Positions 1-12,912 of a stretch of 64,000 nucleotides of DNA are shown here, piece after piece. The notes below the pieces were generated by a model. It had not been told where the DNA came from. It saw nothing but the letters and a program-made list of their open reading frames with translations, and searched no databases. The DNA comes from Microplitis mediator. Lineage: Eukaryota; Arthropoda; Insecta; Hymenoptera; Braconidae. Position 1 is the stretch's first letter. Each line of letters opens with the position of its first letter. The stretch lies in the NCBI RefSeq assembly GCF_029852145.1, contig NC_079972.1, forward strand, positions 15,064,986 to 15,128,985, read 5' to 3'. The position numbers were made by a program, and so were the translations under genes.

Positions 1-87
1 AGACAGATTAAATCTAGTTGCGGGACTAAATGTAAACGTAATGAACGAAGGCGTGAATCGCGGATGTTGTCATACATATATGACATA
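1..87 (+). repeat. Tandem direct repeat, copy 1
   Basis: This 87-bp stretch recurs at 849-935 with one visible substitution (gtgaatcg here, gtggatcg there). With the short segment 834-848 it looks like the first unit of a tandem duplication of about 100 bp, later split by the G-rich-ended element at 88-833. The window starts inside it, so more units may lie upstream. Confidence 0.85.
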
Positions 88-833
88 GGGGAGGGTGGGG
101 CAGAGCGGCCCCCCTAAGCCAATTATTATTTTTTGTGGCTTTCAACCATATGATCACTTTACTTTTGTCCTATTTCGAACAAATTTATGGACATTTTGCC
201 AAAATTCTGAAAATTTTTTTTTTTTTTGTGGGGCAGAGCGGCCCCCCTTCAAAAAGTGATAAAAAAAATTTTTTTTTTCGTTTTTTTTTTTTTTAAATTG
301 TTTTCATCATTAAGAATGTATTTCTTACTCTTGACAACTATTTTTGGTTTTATATTACTCGAAAAAAATTTTTTAAAGCGTAAAAAATCGTTCACTCTCG
401 ATTACCTTAATTACTAATTGTTATTTAATAAAAAAAAAAATCAATTCTATAATTTTACTTTATTTAAAAAATTTATCAACTAAAAAAAAAATTTAATTTT
501 TATAAATTTTTAGTGACCAAATTTGCCTCTTATATAAAGAAACGGCCGAAAAATATGAAAAAATAATTTTTTCGGAAGTTTCGGCTGGTCCATTTTGCCC
601 CAGGTGTTATGCGTAGGGCTAGAAATGTGGAATTATAATTTTTTTTTAATTTGACGATAAAAATATGAAAAAATCACTTTTTCAAAATTCTGGGCTTGTC
701 CATTTTGCCCCAAATGTCATGCGTAGGCGTAAAAATGCGCAAACATATCGGATTTATAGTAATTAGTCGAAAAAAAAAGAAATTTTTTTTTTTTATCAAA
801 ATTTCAGGGGGGGCGCTCTGCTCCACCCTCCCC
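88..833. mobile_element. G-rich-ended non-autonomous element, copy 1 (746 bp)
   Basis: The left end begins GGGGAGGGTGGGGCAGAGC. The right end finishes GCTCTGCTCCACCCTCCCC, which is its inverted complement apart from small differences. Both ends abut TA (86-87 and 834-835), consistent with a 2-bp TA target duplication. Inside are poly-A/T tracts, a second GGGGCAGAGCGGCCCCCC module near 231-248, and two modules containing CATTTTGCCCCA followed by TGCGTAGG (near 590-620 and 700-727). The CATTTTGCCCC motif links it to the elements at 41299, 49603 and 58820, although its terminal sequence is more diverged than theirs. No transposase frame is visible. The small open frame at 226-417 is poly-T driven. 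Confidence 0.75.
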
Positions 834-848
834 TATATAAGATTTAAG

Positions 849-935
849 AGACAGATTAAATCTAGTTGCGGGACTAAATGTAAACGTAATGAACGAAGGC
901 GTGGATCGCGGATGTTGTCATACATATATGACATA
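849..935 (+). repeat. Tandem direct repeat, copy 2
   Basis: This is the second 87-bp unit, almost identical to 1-87. The flank after it (ttatacaaat) resembles but does not match the flank that follows copy 1 once the element is removed (taagattt), so the duplication edge lies near here. Confidence 0.85.
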
Positions 936-3190
936 TTATACAAATACCGATATTTGATATTTTCAAATACTATTCTTATATTAAACAGCCAAACTCAAAC
1001 TCTACCAAATATTTATTTTTATATTTAGACATCTGAGTTTGTAGTATTTCATTTTTTAAAACACAAATTTTTCAGTTTATCTTTCAAGTCTTGTACGTTA
1101 CTCGAAAGTTTTTAAATTTTCATACAAATTTCCGTAGACTTTTTTTGAACATTCAAAATTGCCGCCGTTACTGAAGCGGCTAGAAAAATTTCGCAGACTA
1201 TTAATTGCACGTAGACTCTTAATTACACACCCAAGATATGATAATTAATTTATCTTATTTATCATTCTCAGGACTATGATTATTATACTGCTCGTTATCG
1301 GTAAAAGTGCTGATGACAATACGACGATTCGCCGAGAGTATAACGCACGGTTTGTTATCAGTAAAATTGTAAGCCAGCTTTGTAAACGTACTCGGCATCT
1401 TATCGCATCCAGGTTCGCGATCGTCTGAAAACAAGAGTTTTATCCTCTTGGAATATATTAATATATATATAACAGAATGTTTAATTTTCGTTTCATCACG
1501 CGAGCGCATAAATTCTGATACATTTTGCGTCCTTATTAAATGGATTAATTAGTGAGTTTCGTTCGACTAAAAGAATATCAGATAGTATATATATGTATGT
1601 ATATGTATAAATGTATTTATAAGAGATTTAAAGAATTTATAAGGAGTAGTAAAGTGTTTTTTGTTCCAGGACCGGTACTTGATACTTGACTGCCGCTAGA
1701 CATTGGATCGAAAAATGTATATACCGCCTGGAGCAAAATCTTACCTACTCTTGTTTACTTGGTATTTAATCTGGAGCAAAGTTAAATACTTGTAGTTCAA
1801 TTTTTAAAATTCTTTAAAACATTTCATCGAAGGTTGCGTTTGCGCGTAATTGCCCAGGGAAGTTAATTAATATAAATCAATCAGGTTGCCGGTGCTGTCT
1901 GCTGTCTGCTGTCTGAATGATACTTTTAAAAGTCAGTAACTATGTTGGCGCAGTGGTCGGTCTATAAATTCCTGGTGGCACAAAGAAAGAGGAATTAAGA
2001 GGAGCGTGACAGGATAATATTTGGTAAATTCTCGGATCGACGTTTATGTTTAAATCGTGACCAATGAAAATTATAAATGATTGCGTAATAATACGGGTAT
2101 AAAGATTCTTTGTGTAATTTATAAATATATATAGTGGTAGTAGGCAATTCCATTATTTTCTCCGGGTGAGCTGAGTTTCAGCAGGATTATGCTGGAAGGG
2201 AAGTTAATGTTGAAGAAGAAATTATCTATTTGAATTTACTCTCAGTGGGTAATTTAATTGCTATGATTACTGATATGATGACGAATTTTATTTTATTATT
2301 TTTATGGTGGTATAATTATTCACCCGGAACATTACTTCCGTCCCTGTATAAATTGAGAGTTGGGTCTACAATGTAAAACTGGGCGCGACTGCGTTCTACA
2401 TCGATTACGAGATGCATATACTGATGGTTCTGTCGTGCATCACGCTCGTAACCGTAATGGAGTGGGCTGCTTCAAGAATACATATATAAATATATAAATA
2501 TATATATATATATAGTAGTAGTAAAGTCAATGACAATCCGCGCACGGTAGACTGGGATTCACGGCTGCATGTCATTTGTTTCTGTTCGCTGATCGTTTCT
2601 CATCTCTGCGCTGAACTCTTCTCTTTTCTTCTCTTCATCTTCTCTTCTCTTGTCTGCTCTGGTCTTCTCTGCTCTGGATGGACTTGGCTCCAACCGAGAT
2701 TATAATAGATGACGTTGAGTGTGGTCTACATAATAATAACTAGTTATTCTGTTTTGGTATACAGGGCTCTTGATGAGATGAGAGTAGTCGAGCGGTGAGC
2801 CGTGACGTGGTTGAATTTGCCAGACAAGTCGAGCGTGGAAACTGTCGGGTTGATGCGTTGGTCCGTTGCTCGGTTCATCGCATAAAGGACAGTAGCCAAA
2901 GTGAGAGATCACGGCGTCCGGCAGCTGGCTGCTGACTCTTGTTGCTACTGGTGTACTGCTGGTTGCTCTGATGATGCTGATGCTGATGCTAATGCTGTTA
3001 GTTGTTTGAGTGAAAGACGGACGACGAGAGTTAATTTTGCAGATCTCTTCTTGCTTCCCTGCTCTTAAAGTTGACAGACTTAACGCTTGTTTCCACAATA
3101 CAACAGACGACGGATTTGTTTATTTATGCTGTTTTGGTCAATCGTGACGACATCCAATACAACAACAGTCCATACATTTATCTATATATA
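936..3190. other. Noncoding, single-copy-looking sequence
   Basis: No gene is recognised. The stretch is AT-rich to about 2560. A more balanced block follows (2560-3130) with a pyrimidine tract at 2615-2677 and a run of GATGCT-type triplets near 2970-2998. A 132-codon minus-strand open frame at 2700-3098 is partly made by those triplets and matches no family I know. Confidence 0.5.
2615..2677 (+). repeat. Polypyrimidine CTCTT-rich tract
   Basis: This is an almost uninterrupted C/T stretch made of CTCTT and CTTCT words, with sparse G. A similar tract is at 16270-16350. It may be plain low-complexity drift. Confidence 0.7.
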
Positions 3191-3972
3191 TTAGGGTGGT
3201 CGTTAAAAATTAAATTTTCTCAGACGCCTCATAAAAAGCTTCTTTTCAGTGAAAAAATACGCGAGGAATTTGATTTTTTCGTTTTAAGTAAAAAGAACAC
3301 GTGCCGCAAGACGATCAAAGTTCATTTTTCGATACAATCGCGGTTTTTTTTAAATATCTCATGAAATATGCAGATTAAAGAAAAAAATCATAGGAACAAT
3401 TTTGTAGGAAATTAAATTCTTGACAAAAAAGGTCATGTTCATTTTTTTTATAAAATGTGTATTTATGAAGATATGTTAAAAAAACTTTTTTAGATCTTAT
3501 GAATTGAGCATTTTAAGGATTACAAATTTTGAAAATTACATTTTTCTAAGTATATAGAAACTACAACAAGCATTAAGGATTGATATGTTACGATTTACGA
3601 AGTTGTCTATATTTAAGAAAAAACGTTATCTTTGACATTCGTTATCCTTAAAATGCTCAATTGATAAGATCTAAAAAAGTTTTTTTAAAATATCTTCATA
3701 AATACACATTTTATAAAAAAAATGAACATGACCTTTTTTGTCAAGAATTAAATTTCCTACAAAATTGTTCCTATGATTTTTTCCTTTAATCTGCATATTT
3801 CATGAGATATTTAAAGAAAACCGCGATTGCATCGAAAAATGAACTTTGATCGTCCTGAGGCACGTGTTCTTTTTACCTAAAACAAAAAAAAAAATTCCCT
3901 ACGTATTTTTTCACTAAAAAGAAGCTTTTGATGCGGCGTCTGAGAAAATTAAATTTTTAACGACCACCCTAA
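3191..3972. mobile_element. Long foldback (palindromic) element P1, 782 bp
   Basis: The left arm (about 3191-3520) starts TTAGGGTGGTCG. The right arm (about 3644-3972) ends with its inverted complement, CGACCACCCTAA. Both ends are flanked by TA. The arms pair along their whole length around a spacer of roughly 120 bp, with scattered mismatches such as gccgcaagac against gtcctgaggc. The TTAG...CTAA termini and TA flanks resemble mariner-type ends. It shares its layout and the words ttttgtaggaaatt and acaaaaaaggtc with P2-P4 but is a separate subfamily. There is no protein-coding capacity. Confidence 0.85.
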
Positions 3973-6473
3973 TATATATATATAAATACATTTTGCTCCA
4001 TTTTTTAGTGCCAGTGTTTAATATCATCTTCGCGCTGAATACCTCAACAAAGTAAGACACGCTCTATCTGTTGACTTGATAAATCTTAAGAAAACGGATC
4101 CTTTCATTTTGTTTTGCTGGATCTAAACGGCTAATATCATAAATATTTAACAAGTGAAAAAGATATCAAATGAAAATAATATTTTAAAATTAAATATTCC
4201 CGTAAACTAGACTCTCTTGGGTGTGTTTAATGGCAATAATGTGTGGGCATGTATATATAAGTAGGTAAACTTTTGCTTGATGATGATTATAAACAACAAG
4301 GAGTAAAGCTGTTGCGGCTTTCCCTCAGGTAATTTTAAATATTTTCTCGTATCCATTAGCACGAGTTGTCGTCACTTGCTGGCTATTCCACTCTAATGCT
4401 AGAGATCTGGTTGCGGTTTTTCGCAGCTCTTACTCCGGGTCATTGCAACTGTACATCCATCCGCACGTCCAAGTGAAGACGTTTGGCATCACGCGAGCTC
4501 AGATTGGTCATGGACAGAGAGTGGAGTGTGTGGTGTGTGCGGTGTCTTGGATAACCCAAGATGTCTCGACAAACTTTATATCTAAGGCGTAAATCATGGC
4601 TGCTGAAAGACGCGGCAATTGGCTGCAACATGGCCCGACCCTGCTATATTGCTGTGTGCAAGCAAAGAAACTAAGACGCTCATCTCTTTATGAAGATGCG
4701 CGAGGCAAAACAAGCCAAGCCGAAGTCGAAGCCGAAGTCGAAGCCAACCCAAGGAAAGGAGTCTTCCGTGTTTCTTCTTATCTACTCTCTCTCGCGGCTT
4801 ATTCGAGTTTGGATGATGATTACACCCTTTCTCGCTGGATCCTACTCACAACCTTGGGTATATAATTCTCTGCTGGGGCTTGTCTGTAATCGATTCTTGC
4901 TAAATCCACGGCGTCAGCCAGCAAATACCTGATGCTCTATGCTATATATCTGCGGCCTTATCCACGGATTATATATGTAATACCTCAGCCTTGGAATTAT
5001 AAAAATAAATGAATGAATATAAATTGTTTGTATGGTATATTTAATTGGGAGGTGGTTGGTTTTCTCTAGTTTCATTGCTTACTGAGAAAGTCATCTAACA
5101 TAGTAACAGTAAATCGTTGGCGCAAACAGTCACTGCAGTAGATCTGTAAGTAGACTCTTTAACGGTAGGACGATTTATCGCGTGCGCTTACTCGTCTGTC
5201 TCGTCAAGAACACACATTTTTCTTCCCTCCTGTCCAGGCACTTATAGACTCAAAGACTTGTATTTAACTCCAAGACTTGTGTAATAATCGCTTTGCGTGG
5301 CCTCTGTTGTAATAACTACGCGGGCACGGCACACGACTCGATCAGACTCCCTTCTTCTCATTTATAATAAAGTATTCCAGAGCTACCATCGCGGTGCAGC
5401 AGCAGCTAAGATTGATGACGCTGCCAGCGGAAATTTAACAGTTCTCTGATGATAATGATGATGATCAACATTTCTTCCAATCCTTTTTATTCCCCTTGCT
5501 GACGAATAAAATTCAATCGACTTGGATTTACAGTAATACAATTCCGACGTTGAGTTCTTTATTACTTTTAACGGCCCAAAATTTTATCCTCAATTTTAGC
5601 TGCAGTTATATTGCTCTCTGAGAGAGTGCTCTCTTATCTCCCGACTCGCATCTCATTTTTTTCTGACACGAAGAATTCAAGACGCCCGAGGTGGCTGACT
5701 TATTTTTTTATTTCTTCATCTCTTATTGTACTCTTCATTCTCTTCTCTGGGCTGCGACCCCGTCGCGATTCGACCGCCCTCATGAAAGCAGCAGACTCGT
5801 AAAACCTCCCGTATGCACACAGGACATTAATACCAAGCAGATAATAAAGGTGACATGTAAGCTTCAACATCAGGGTAATAGTAAATAAATAATTATTTAC
5901 TATTAGTCAGTTTAAATCTACACGAGCTTTCATTTCCCCCTGATGTAAATGGATGAACATTTAATTATCAACCCCGACAACTGATCGTATGATAAACTGG
6001 TTTAATAATAATAGATATTAATAGTCAAGAGGGTGAAAATAACTAGATGACGTCTAGTCAAAACCACTCTACGTTGGGTTTTTCTTTAAAGGCATTGAAG
6101 GGTCTGGTAAAATGCCCCTAGTCTGAGAGAGACAGCTTGTCTTTGTTAAATGAGGGTGTATTGACGTCATACTGACGTCAGAGAACCTGGGTCCAGGTGT
6201 AAATGAAATTACTTGTTACATAAATCCTACTAAAGTATTTAGTGATATTTGTTATTTATATATTGTGATGAATGCCGACGTAAGCTATCAATTTAAGCCT
6301 CCATCTTTCCTGCCTTGCAATCTTTATACCCAGATTTTTACTCTCCTGGTACGCACTGGGAAACATAAAGCAATAATTTTATTTTGGCTTGGTCTTTATT
6401 ATCTTTCTGTCTTTTTCTTCAGGCGTAGCAATACCACGAACAATTTAACTCCAGCGTGAATAAAAAAATAATA

Positions 6474-6545
6474 AAATAAATAAAGAAGGAGAAGAAGAAG
6501 ACGAATAAGAAGAAGCTGAAGCTGTAGAATAAGAAAAAGAGTAAA
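6474..6545 (+). repeat. Purine-rich GAA/AAG tract
   Basis: Degenerate triplet repeats of GAA and AAG type, interrupted by gctgaagctg. Confidence 0.65.
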
Positions 6546-7024
6546 AAAGTAATGAATTTATTTTTCTTAAAATCACACACGACAAAATAAAAGTATGTAC
6601 GTGCGAGACAACATTACTGTGGTAGCCCCCATCAAGTAAAGTCGTGGAGAGGATCTCGAGCTCAGAAGCTGTAAATACATAAACGTTTATGTATTTCCAC
6701 GCGAATACTCACAGCATCACAAGACACTGCGCAACATAATACAACGTGGATCCGGTCGTGTGTGCTTCTTCATCTGGAGACACCGATGATGGTGATGCTG
6801 GTGGTGGTGGTGTGCGTGCTGGATGCAGCTGAGTACCAGTCTTATCATAATATACCCAGAGTGCAAGAGAGAACGGAAGATGAACACGCGTGGATGAGCT
6901 GAGCGTGCGCACGAGGCGTATTTGCTCCGAGTACCAGAGAAGCGGTGGCTAGGTCACGGTCGGGGCGATGCCCTCAACTCAAGGAGTAGAGCCTCCTCCT
7001 CGTATTGCTCTTTTCCCCACCACA

Positions 7025-7056
7025 ATTATTACTATTATTATTATTATTATTATTAT
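7025..7056 (+). repeat. (ATT)n microsatellite
   Basis: About ten ATT units with one ACT variant. Confidence 0.9.
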
Positions 7057-8560
7057 CCTTCAACTCCAACAAGTCGTTTTATTATTTCATCTATGCAACT
7101 ATTTCCCTCGCTCCCCCGTGTCCACGTAACCCGAGCTTGGTCCTTGCTGATAAGTAATCCCCGTGGATGATGCTGCCGACCAGTATTGCTGGATAGGGTG
7201 CCTTAGATGGACTTGCTCTCCAGCCACCTGGGTCCTTTTCCAAGCAACTGATTCTGAAGCAGCGTCGACTGAACCAAAATCCACTCGACGGCAATTATTT
7301 AACAAAAAATTCAAACTCTTTTAGCATAACCGATATCGAAGGGATCAAGGTTTGTCGCGAGCCAACAGGACTGTTATCTGTTTGATGATCGTCGCGATCT
7401 TGGCAAACGGGAAACTAGTCGATTGTATAGAATTCACCTCAGGTCGTAAACTACGATATAAGATAGTGTATAAAACCGAGCAGATTCGACAGACCGTTTG
7501 GCGATAATGACGTAGATCGTAAATGATACTACTACTATACTACTATACTATACTCTCGAACGTGGATGCGTTCACAGAGCATGGGTCAGGATCATCGAAC
7601 GCCCGAGGGGTTCATCGGCATTTCCGGATACATGAATATCCGCCCACCTTTCACCATCAATCCAAATGTTGTTTTGTTCCTTTTTGTTATTGCGGGCCTT
7701 AAATAAATATCTATTTAATTAATAAGTCACCGGGTTTATTATTCAAAGCGATAGATTAGCACGAAAGATTTACTCTCATTTGCGTCCCGTGTGAGCAGTT
7801 GGAGTCCAGGACTATCTTGTGATCTCAGTCGTAAATAGTGTCCGTATCCATTGATTATCTGGCATAAATGAACACGCTCATGCGACGTACCAGTGCTTTA
7901 TATTCTTTGAGATTTAACTTTATATAACTCTTTTCCTTCCCGAGCTTAAATTAATAATTATTCCAGTGGTTTTATTTGGAGGATAGGATGATTTGTCGTT
8001 AATATTACTCTTGATGTATATAGGTGCTCCATAAAAATACATAAATACTTATATAAATTGTTTGACTGTAAGATATCAGCGTGATCTTATAAATATCTTT
8101 CTCCCTTGGTCAGTTTAACACGATATCGCCGTGAATGTACGCCTTTAGAATGAGCATATTTAATATGTGTATAAGCAGATATTAATGTGGGTTTTAAATA
8201 CATGAAGATACATATACATGTATATATATTTATGGGTAGATGAAATACATAGGGCTGTTTAATCGAGGCGGCCTCACGGCAAGTCGTTTCAATATTAATT
8301 ATTCGAGGATGCCTGTGGCGAAACACGAGGTGGTACATCGCATTGCATGTTGTTGACCATATTGCTGGACTAGAGATTATGTAATGACGCGGCAGGTCGA
8401 AGGTCTCCTTGGCGTCTTGCATGTCCTGTAACTTAAAAACTTTTCTTTCTCTGGCTATTTTTAAATAATCTTTCCGCGTTTCTGGATACTTGACTTTTTT
8501 AGTCTCCTCACCTTTACCACCTCGCCGAATGCTTCAACGAGAGTCAAAACACCAGCAACA

Positions 8561-8617
8561 AGAGGAAGAAGAAGTAGAAGAAGAAGAAGAAGAAGTGAAG
8601 AAGGAGGTGGAGGAGGA
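8561..8617 (+). repeat. (GAA)n / (GGA)n purine microsatellite
   Basis: A GAA/AGA triplet run passing into GGAGGTGG and GGAGGA triplets. It is purine-only over most of its length. Confidence 0.85.
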
Positions 8618-9823
8618 TGAGCGAGGGGACAAGTATCATTAGAAAGGTGATTCGGGGTCTAGACGATGTACCAACAGTAATAAATTCTCGCTGATAAACT
8701 AAAATCCATGAATCATACGTTCAATTCTCTAATACTGTACTACTGCTAATGCAATCTTCTTTTTGCATTCGTCTAGATTAATTTCGATGCAATTGCTGGA
8801 CAGAGTCTGCAATTACGCTACGATTAATTAACCTGAAGGTTCATTTCCAATTGAGGAAGAAAAAGAACCAGACGAGCAAATCAACTGCATCATCTTCTTT
8901 TTATATGTACATATATATGTTCCTGGTCTTGGTCTTTCTTGTTTTCTTCTTAATACTCTTCTACCTCTATCCGCGCTGCCCGATCATCCGACTTACTAGC
9001 AGCGTTTTCAGTCTTCAGTCCTCATTTCTTGATTCCCGAGCGGCAACACACTTGTGTGCAGTTGAGCCGATTAACCTAGATGCTGAAAAGACAGAGATAC
9101 TCTTTTACGTGTGCGTAATACACACTCTAGCTAAGAGGGCACGCCGTTAATGCACCCGAGAGACCTCGACACGCACTTGATAATTGCGACTTATTCCCTT
9201 CTTTCTCATTCTCGCCCGGCTCCAGGTTTAATGTAACACAAAAATTCTGAGTACGGACCTTATTTGTAGCACTCAGCTACTCCTTTAATAAAAGCATTAA
9301 CTCTGTCAGTTTATTGAGCAACTCTGTACCGCTTAATTCACTCCGGTATCAACATCATCAAGCCTTTTTAAAGCAATCCGCCGAGCGTACAATTACCAGA
9401 TGATACTTTTGGTGATAATTCATTTATATTTAAGCGAAATCTCGCGATACTGACCCTGACATCCTGTCGCCTGGTTTGACAGCTGAGTGAATAAAAGCTT
9501 TCGGTTTTTAAGTACAGAAATATCTCAAACGTTATGTGTTTCTCCGTACACACATCACGTCAGACTCCATTTCCGATGCAGATCAGGGACAAAATAATAT
9601 ATATAAATAAAATTTTGATGCGTGTGCGTTGGCCACATGGCGCCGGCGTCATATTTCTCCTTTTTGATGCTTATATAAACTTATGGACCTTGAACACGTG
9701 CTTCTGATCTTTTCTTCCTTCTTCTTTTCCTTTGTGGAGCCAACTTCGTGGTGGTCGGGCCCGCCAATACTGATTATTTACCCTCGAGTAGTTAAAATAA
9801 AACCAGGGCTTTGGACTTAAATT

Positions 9824-9871
9824 CTCGAGTAGAGTAAAGTCGAGTCAAGTCGAGCCGAGTCGAGTTGAGTA
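9824..9871 (+). repeat. Degenerate (A)GTCGAGT short tandem repeat
   Basis: Variants of CGAGT (GTCGAGTC, AAGTCGAG, CCGAGTCGAGT) repeat in about 5-bp steps. It may be a decayed microsatellite or a cluster of protein-binding sites. Confidence 0.6.
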
Positions 9872-12184
9872 AAATGAAATTTTGTTGAGATAACATATAA
9901 AAGAGTCATTGGCTTTAAGATTCTCATTCTATAACTCTAACCTCGCAACCTTGAGCTGGGCTAACCGCACACTAGCACAAGATGCTCATAACAGCAGACA
10001 TAAAATTTTAGTTGGTTGTTTTGGTGTCGACTGGAATAAACGCCAACCGCGAGAGTTATGTTTGATATTGTTGGATCAGAGGTCTTTCGCGAGTAGACCG
10101 AGAAGCTCGTTCATGTCCTCGTAGACTGCCAAGAATCATTTTCATACGGTCCATTGGTTTTCTCTGCTTGACAATATCACCCAACGTATATAAATATAAA
10201 TATAAATATATATATTTTAGTGGATTTATATTTATAAAGCTGCCTTCTGGCAACATGCCTATCGTTTCGTCCATTCATCCACGCACGCCACTGCTGTTAT
10301 GTCGAGTACAAAGCGATAATAATAAAACGTGTCGACGAATATGTTTTTCCCAAGTTGAGAGACAACTTTTATTAGCCTGCCGTACATTGCGTTTGAGATC
10401 GAGGTCTCGATGAACTTATCGGATAAATTTATTCGTCGTTCAGGCCTCGGTGGTTAAACACCCGGCTATTATCACTTATAAATAGCATGGACACGATCAT
10501 CGACAACACTGCTGACCGGGTATCAGCAACAAGGACAACAAACTTAGCATTTACAAGAGTAACAACACACTCTCTTGGAGAGAAATTGTTAAGATCTTGA
10601 TATTATTGCTTCCGGACGATCCTATCATCGACAACACCGAGAATAACTGGACCGTGAATATGATCCGAGAGCTGTGTACACACAAGTTCTCTCGGGAGTT
10701 GCTAAGTGGGTGAATCGTATCGCATTACGGAAGAATTTATTATTATCATTATTATTATACGATAATTTTATGTTTTATCATCATTACCAGGTGCGTTAAT
10801 GAAAGTGACTGATAGTGGAGTACTCTATAAGCTAATTCAATGCCGTTTTATTAAATTGAATATATAATATAATAATATATGATATTATTTGCAGTGAGTT
10901 TATGAGCTGAGCTAATTCGATACATGAAAGACTATTTGTCCTGGCTATTGAGCCACTTTGATTAATTTTATTAAATTTCTCTTTGATGATTCCTCGTTCT
11001 CCATTCACCTTATTGCTATTGCACGACTCATGATGCGAAGCATCTGAGATGGGCTTTACGATCGAAAAATTTATTTCGCCTCACTTCGGCAACTATTTCA
11101 ATTATTATACCCTTGTTAGTTTACAGAATTTAGATATTTTGCATACTATTTTGAAGATAATTTAATGGAGATTAGTTCCATACTTTTCAAAAATTTATTT
11201 AGTTCAAGAAAAATGGAAAAAACATCAAAATAGTTTAAAAAAGTTTCCTGTCCGTCAAGTATGAAACCCGTATACACAATAACTTGCAAAAAAATGCAGT
11301 AATTGAATCAAATTTTTTTTTTTTAAATTCTTTGAAAGATTTGTAGATCCCCTATTGCAAATGGCTAGATAACTCAGTGTCGTTTAATTACAATTAATAA
11401 AATAAAAAAAAGGCTGTATAACTATATCTATATATATCTATGTAAAATTAACATGAATGGTGATATATCTATACATTATACGTACATTTATCCAACCAGG
11501 GGCGCTAGCGCATTACCGTCCTAGTACAGCTGTTTTTTTTTGCTAATTGGTAAGCCTGAATTTTTTCGATTCAATTTTTATTATTTACATATTGCACGCC
11601 TCGGAAGCGAAGCGGAGAGGTTGTGCTTTATAACCGACCTGTCAAGGTCACACGATTTCCACTCATTAAAGTGCATATATTTTTTTTCTATTACTCTTAC
11701 ACATTATGAAAAACACATCAATATAAAGCTGAAACACTAATGAATAATCCTGATACTTTTTTTAATTTGTCTAATATGTATTAATATAACAAAAAGTTCA
11801 TTAAAAAAAATTTATCGTGGACGTCCATTAGTCTGTGGTTCAAAAAACGGCGTGGTACGGATATCTCGAGAACGACTTGACGAAACTACTTAATTTTTTT
11901 TTCAAAATTTTCAGAAATAAGCAAAGAAGGTTCCTTTCGAAAATCACTACTGTAGGCCTTCTTGTTTTTTTAAAAATAAATCATTACGGTTAAAACCGGC
12001 AATCTTACATGTAAACAAACACACACTGCCGCCATTTTTCATTAGGAATGTTCTCCTTATTTATTTATTTTTTTACTTTTATTACCGTATATTTACCATG
12101 GAAATTTCTATGGGAAAAGAGCGGGATATTCAATTTTATTCGAAATTTAACTTTAAAAAAAAAACATAACATGAGCGTTCGAGG

Positions 12185-12210
12185 CGTGCACTTTTGGATT
12201 TTCCAAATTT
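12185..12210 (+). repeat. 26-bp direct repeat, copy 1
   Basis: Identical to 12401-12426 over 26 bp centred on GCACTTTTGGATTTTCC. Both copies are preceded by ATGAGC, and a GCCATTTTT word precedes each at similar distance (about 12030 and 12350). This suggests a decayed tandem unit of roughly 216-320 bp. Confidence 0.75.
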
Positions 12211-12400
12211 ATTTTTTTTTTTTGTTATTAATCGAGATATTTTGAGTAGGTTATTCTATAATTATAAAAAAAAATACTAATATAATTAAAAAAAAAAAAA
12301 AATTAATTAATGAAAATTGTATATATTTTAAATTTATTCGTGCTTCCCGCCATTTTTTTGTTATTATTTTATTATTTTATAATAAATGAGCATTATGAGT

Positions 12401-12426
12401 CGTGCACTTTTGGATTTTCCAAATTT
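12401..12426 (+). repeat. 26-bp direct repeat, copy 2
   Basis: Second copy of the segment at 12185-12210, in the same orientation. Confidence 0.75.
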
Positions 12427-12887
12427 CATTATTTTTATTCTTTTCTCCATATCCTATTTGGTTATTTTATTTTTCCCTGAGACTCATAAATTACAAAGCG
12501 CCGGTTTAGTTCACTCGGTTTTAAATTGTACGCGGTAGCTTCACTTCACATACCGGTCTCAATCGCCCACGTGCTAATTGATTTATGTCAACTCGAACTA
12601 GCTTCCAGTATACGCTCCTTAGAACGTTAAGTGTCGCAATCAATTTATAAATTATCTCGGTTAATACCATCGTCGTGAAGCCGAACAGGATTCGTTTACT
12701 AGACTCGAGTGTACATAATATATTTATATATCTGGTATACGAAATAACAAAAATTACTGACATTTACGGTACACTCTGATGTCACATTCATGTGAGGTAA
12801 AAAATTAATAAAAACATAAATTGCACCAGCGAGGTATTCAAAATAAATTAATAAAAAGGGTAAATGATGGTTATTAGATAATAAATG

Positions 12888-12912
12888 TATATATATATAT
12901 ATATATATATAT
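12888..12912 (+). repeat. (TA)n microsatellite
   Basis: About 12 uninterrupted AT units. Confidence 0.9.

Noticed and set aside
1..935. LTR retrotransposon suggested by 87-bp direct repeats
   Set aside because: There is no primer-binding site, polypurine tract or pol sequence. The interval is a TA-flanked inverted-repeat element, and a tandem duplication explains the repeats.
2700..3098. 132-codon minus-strand frame
   Set aside because: Partly generated by a GATGCT triplet repeat, with no recognisable domain and no supporting splice context.
4321..4340. Plus-strand CTTTCCCTCAG followed by GTAATT, a possible recursive splice site
   Set aside because: The donor half GTAATT is weak and it lies on the opposite strand to the two strong sites.
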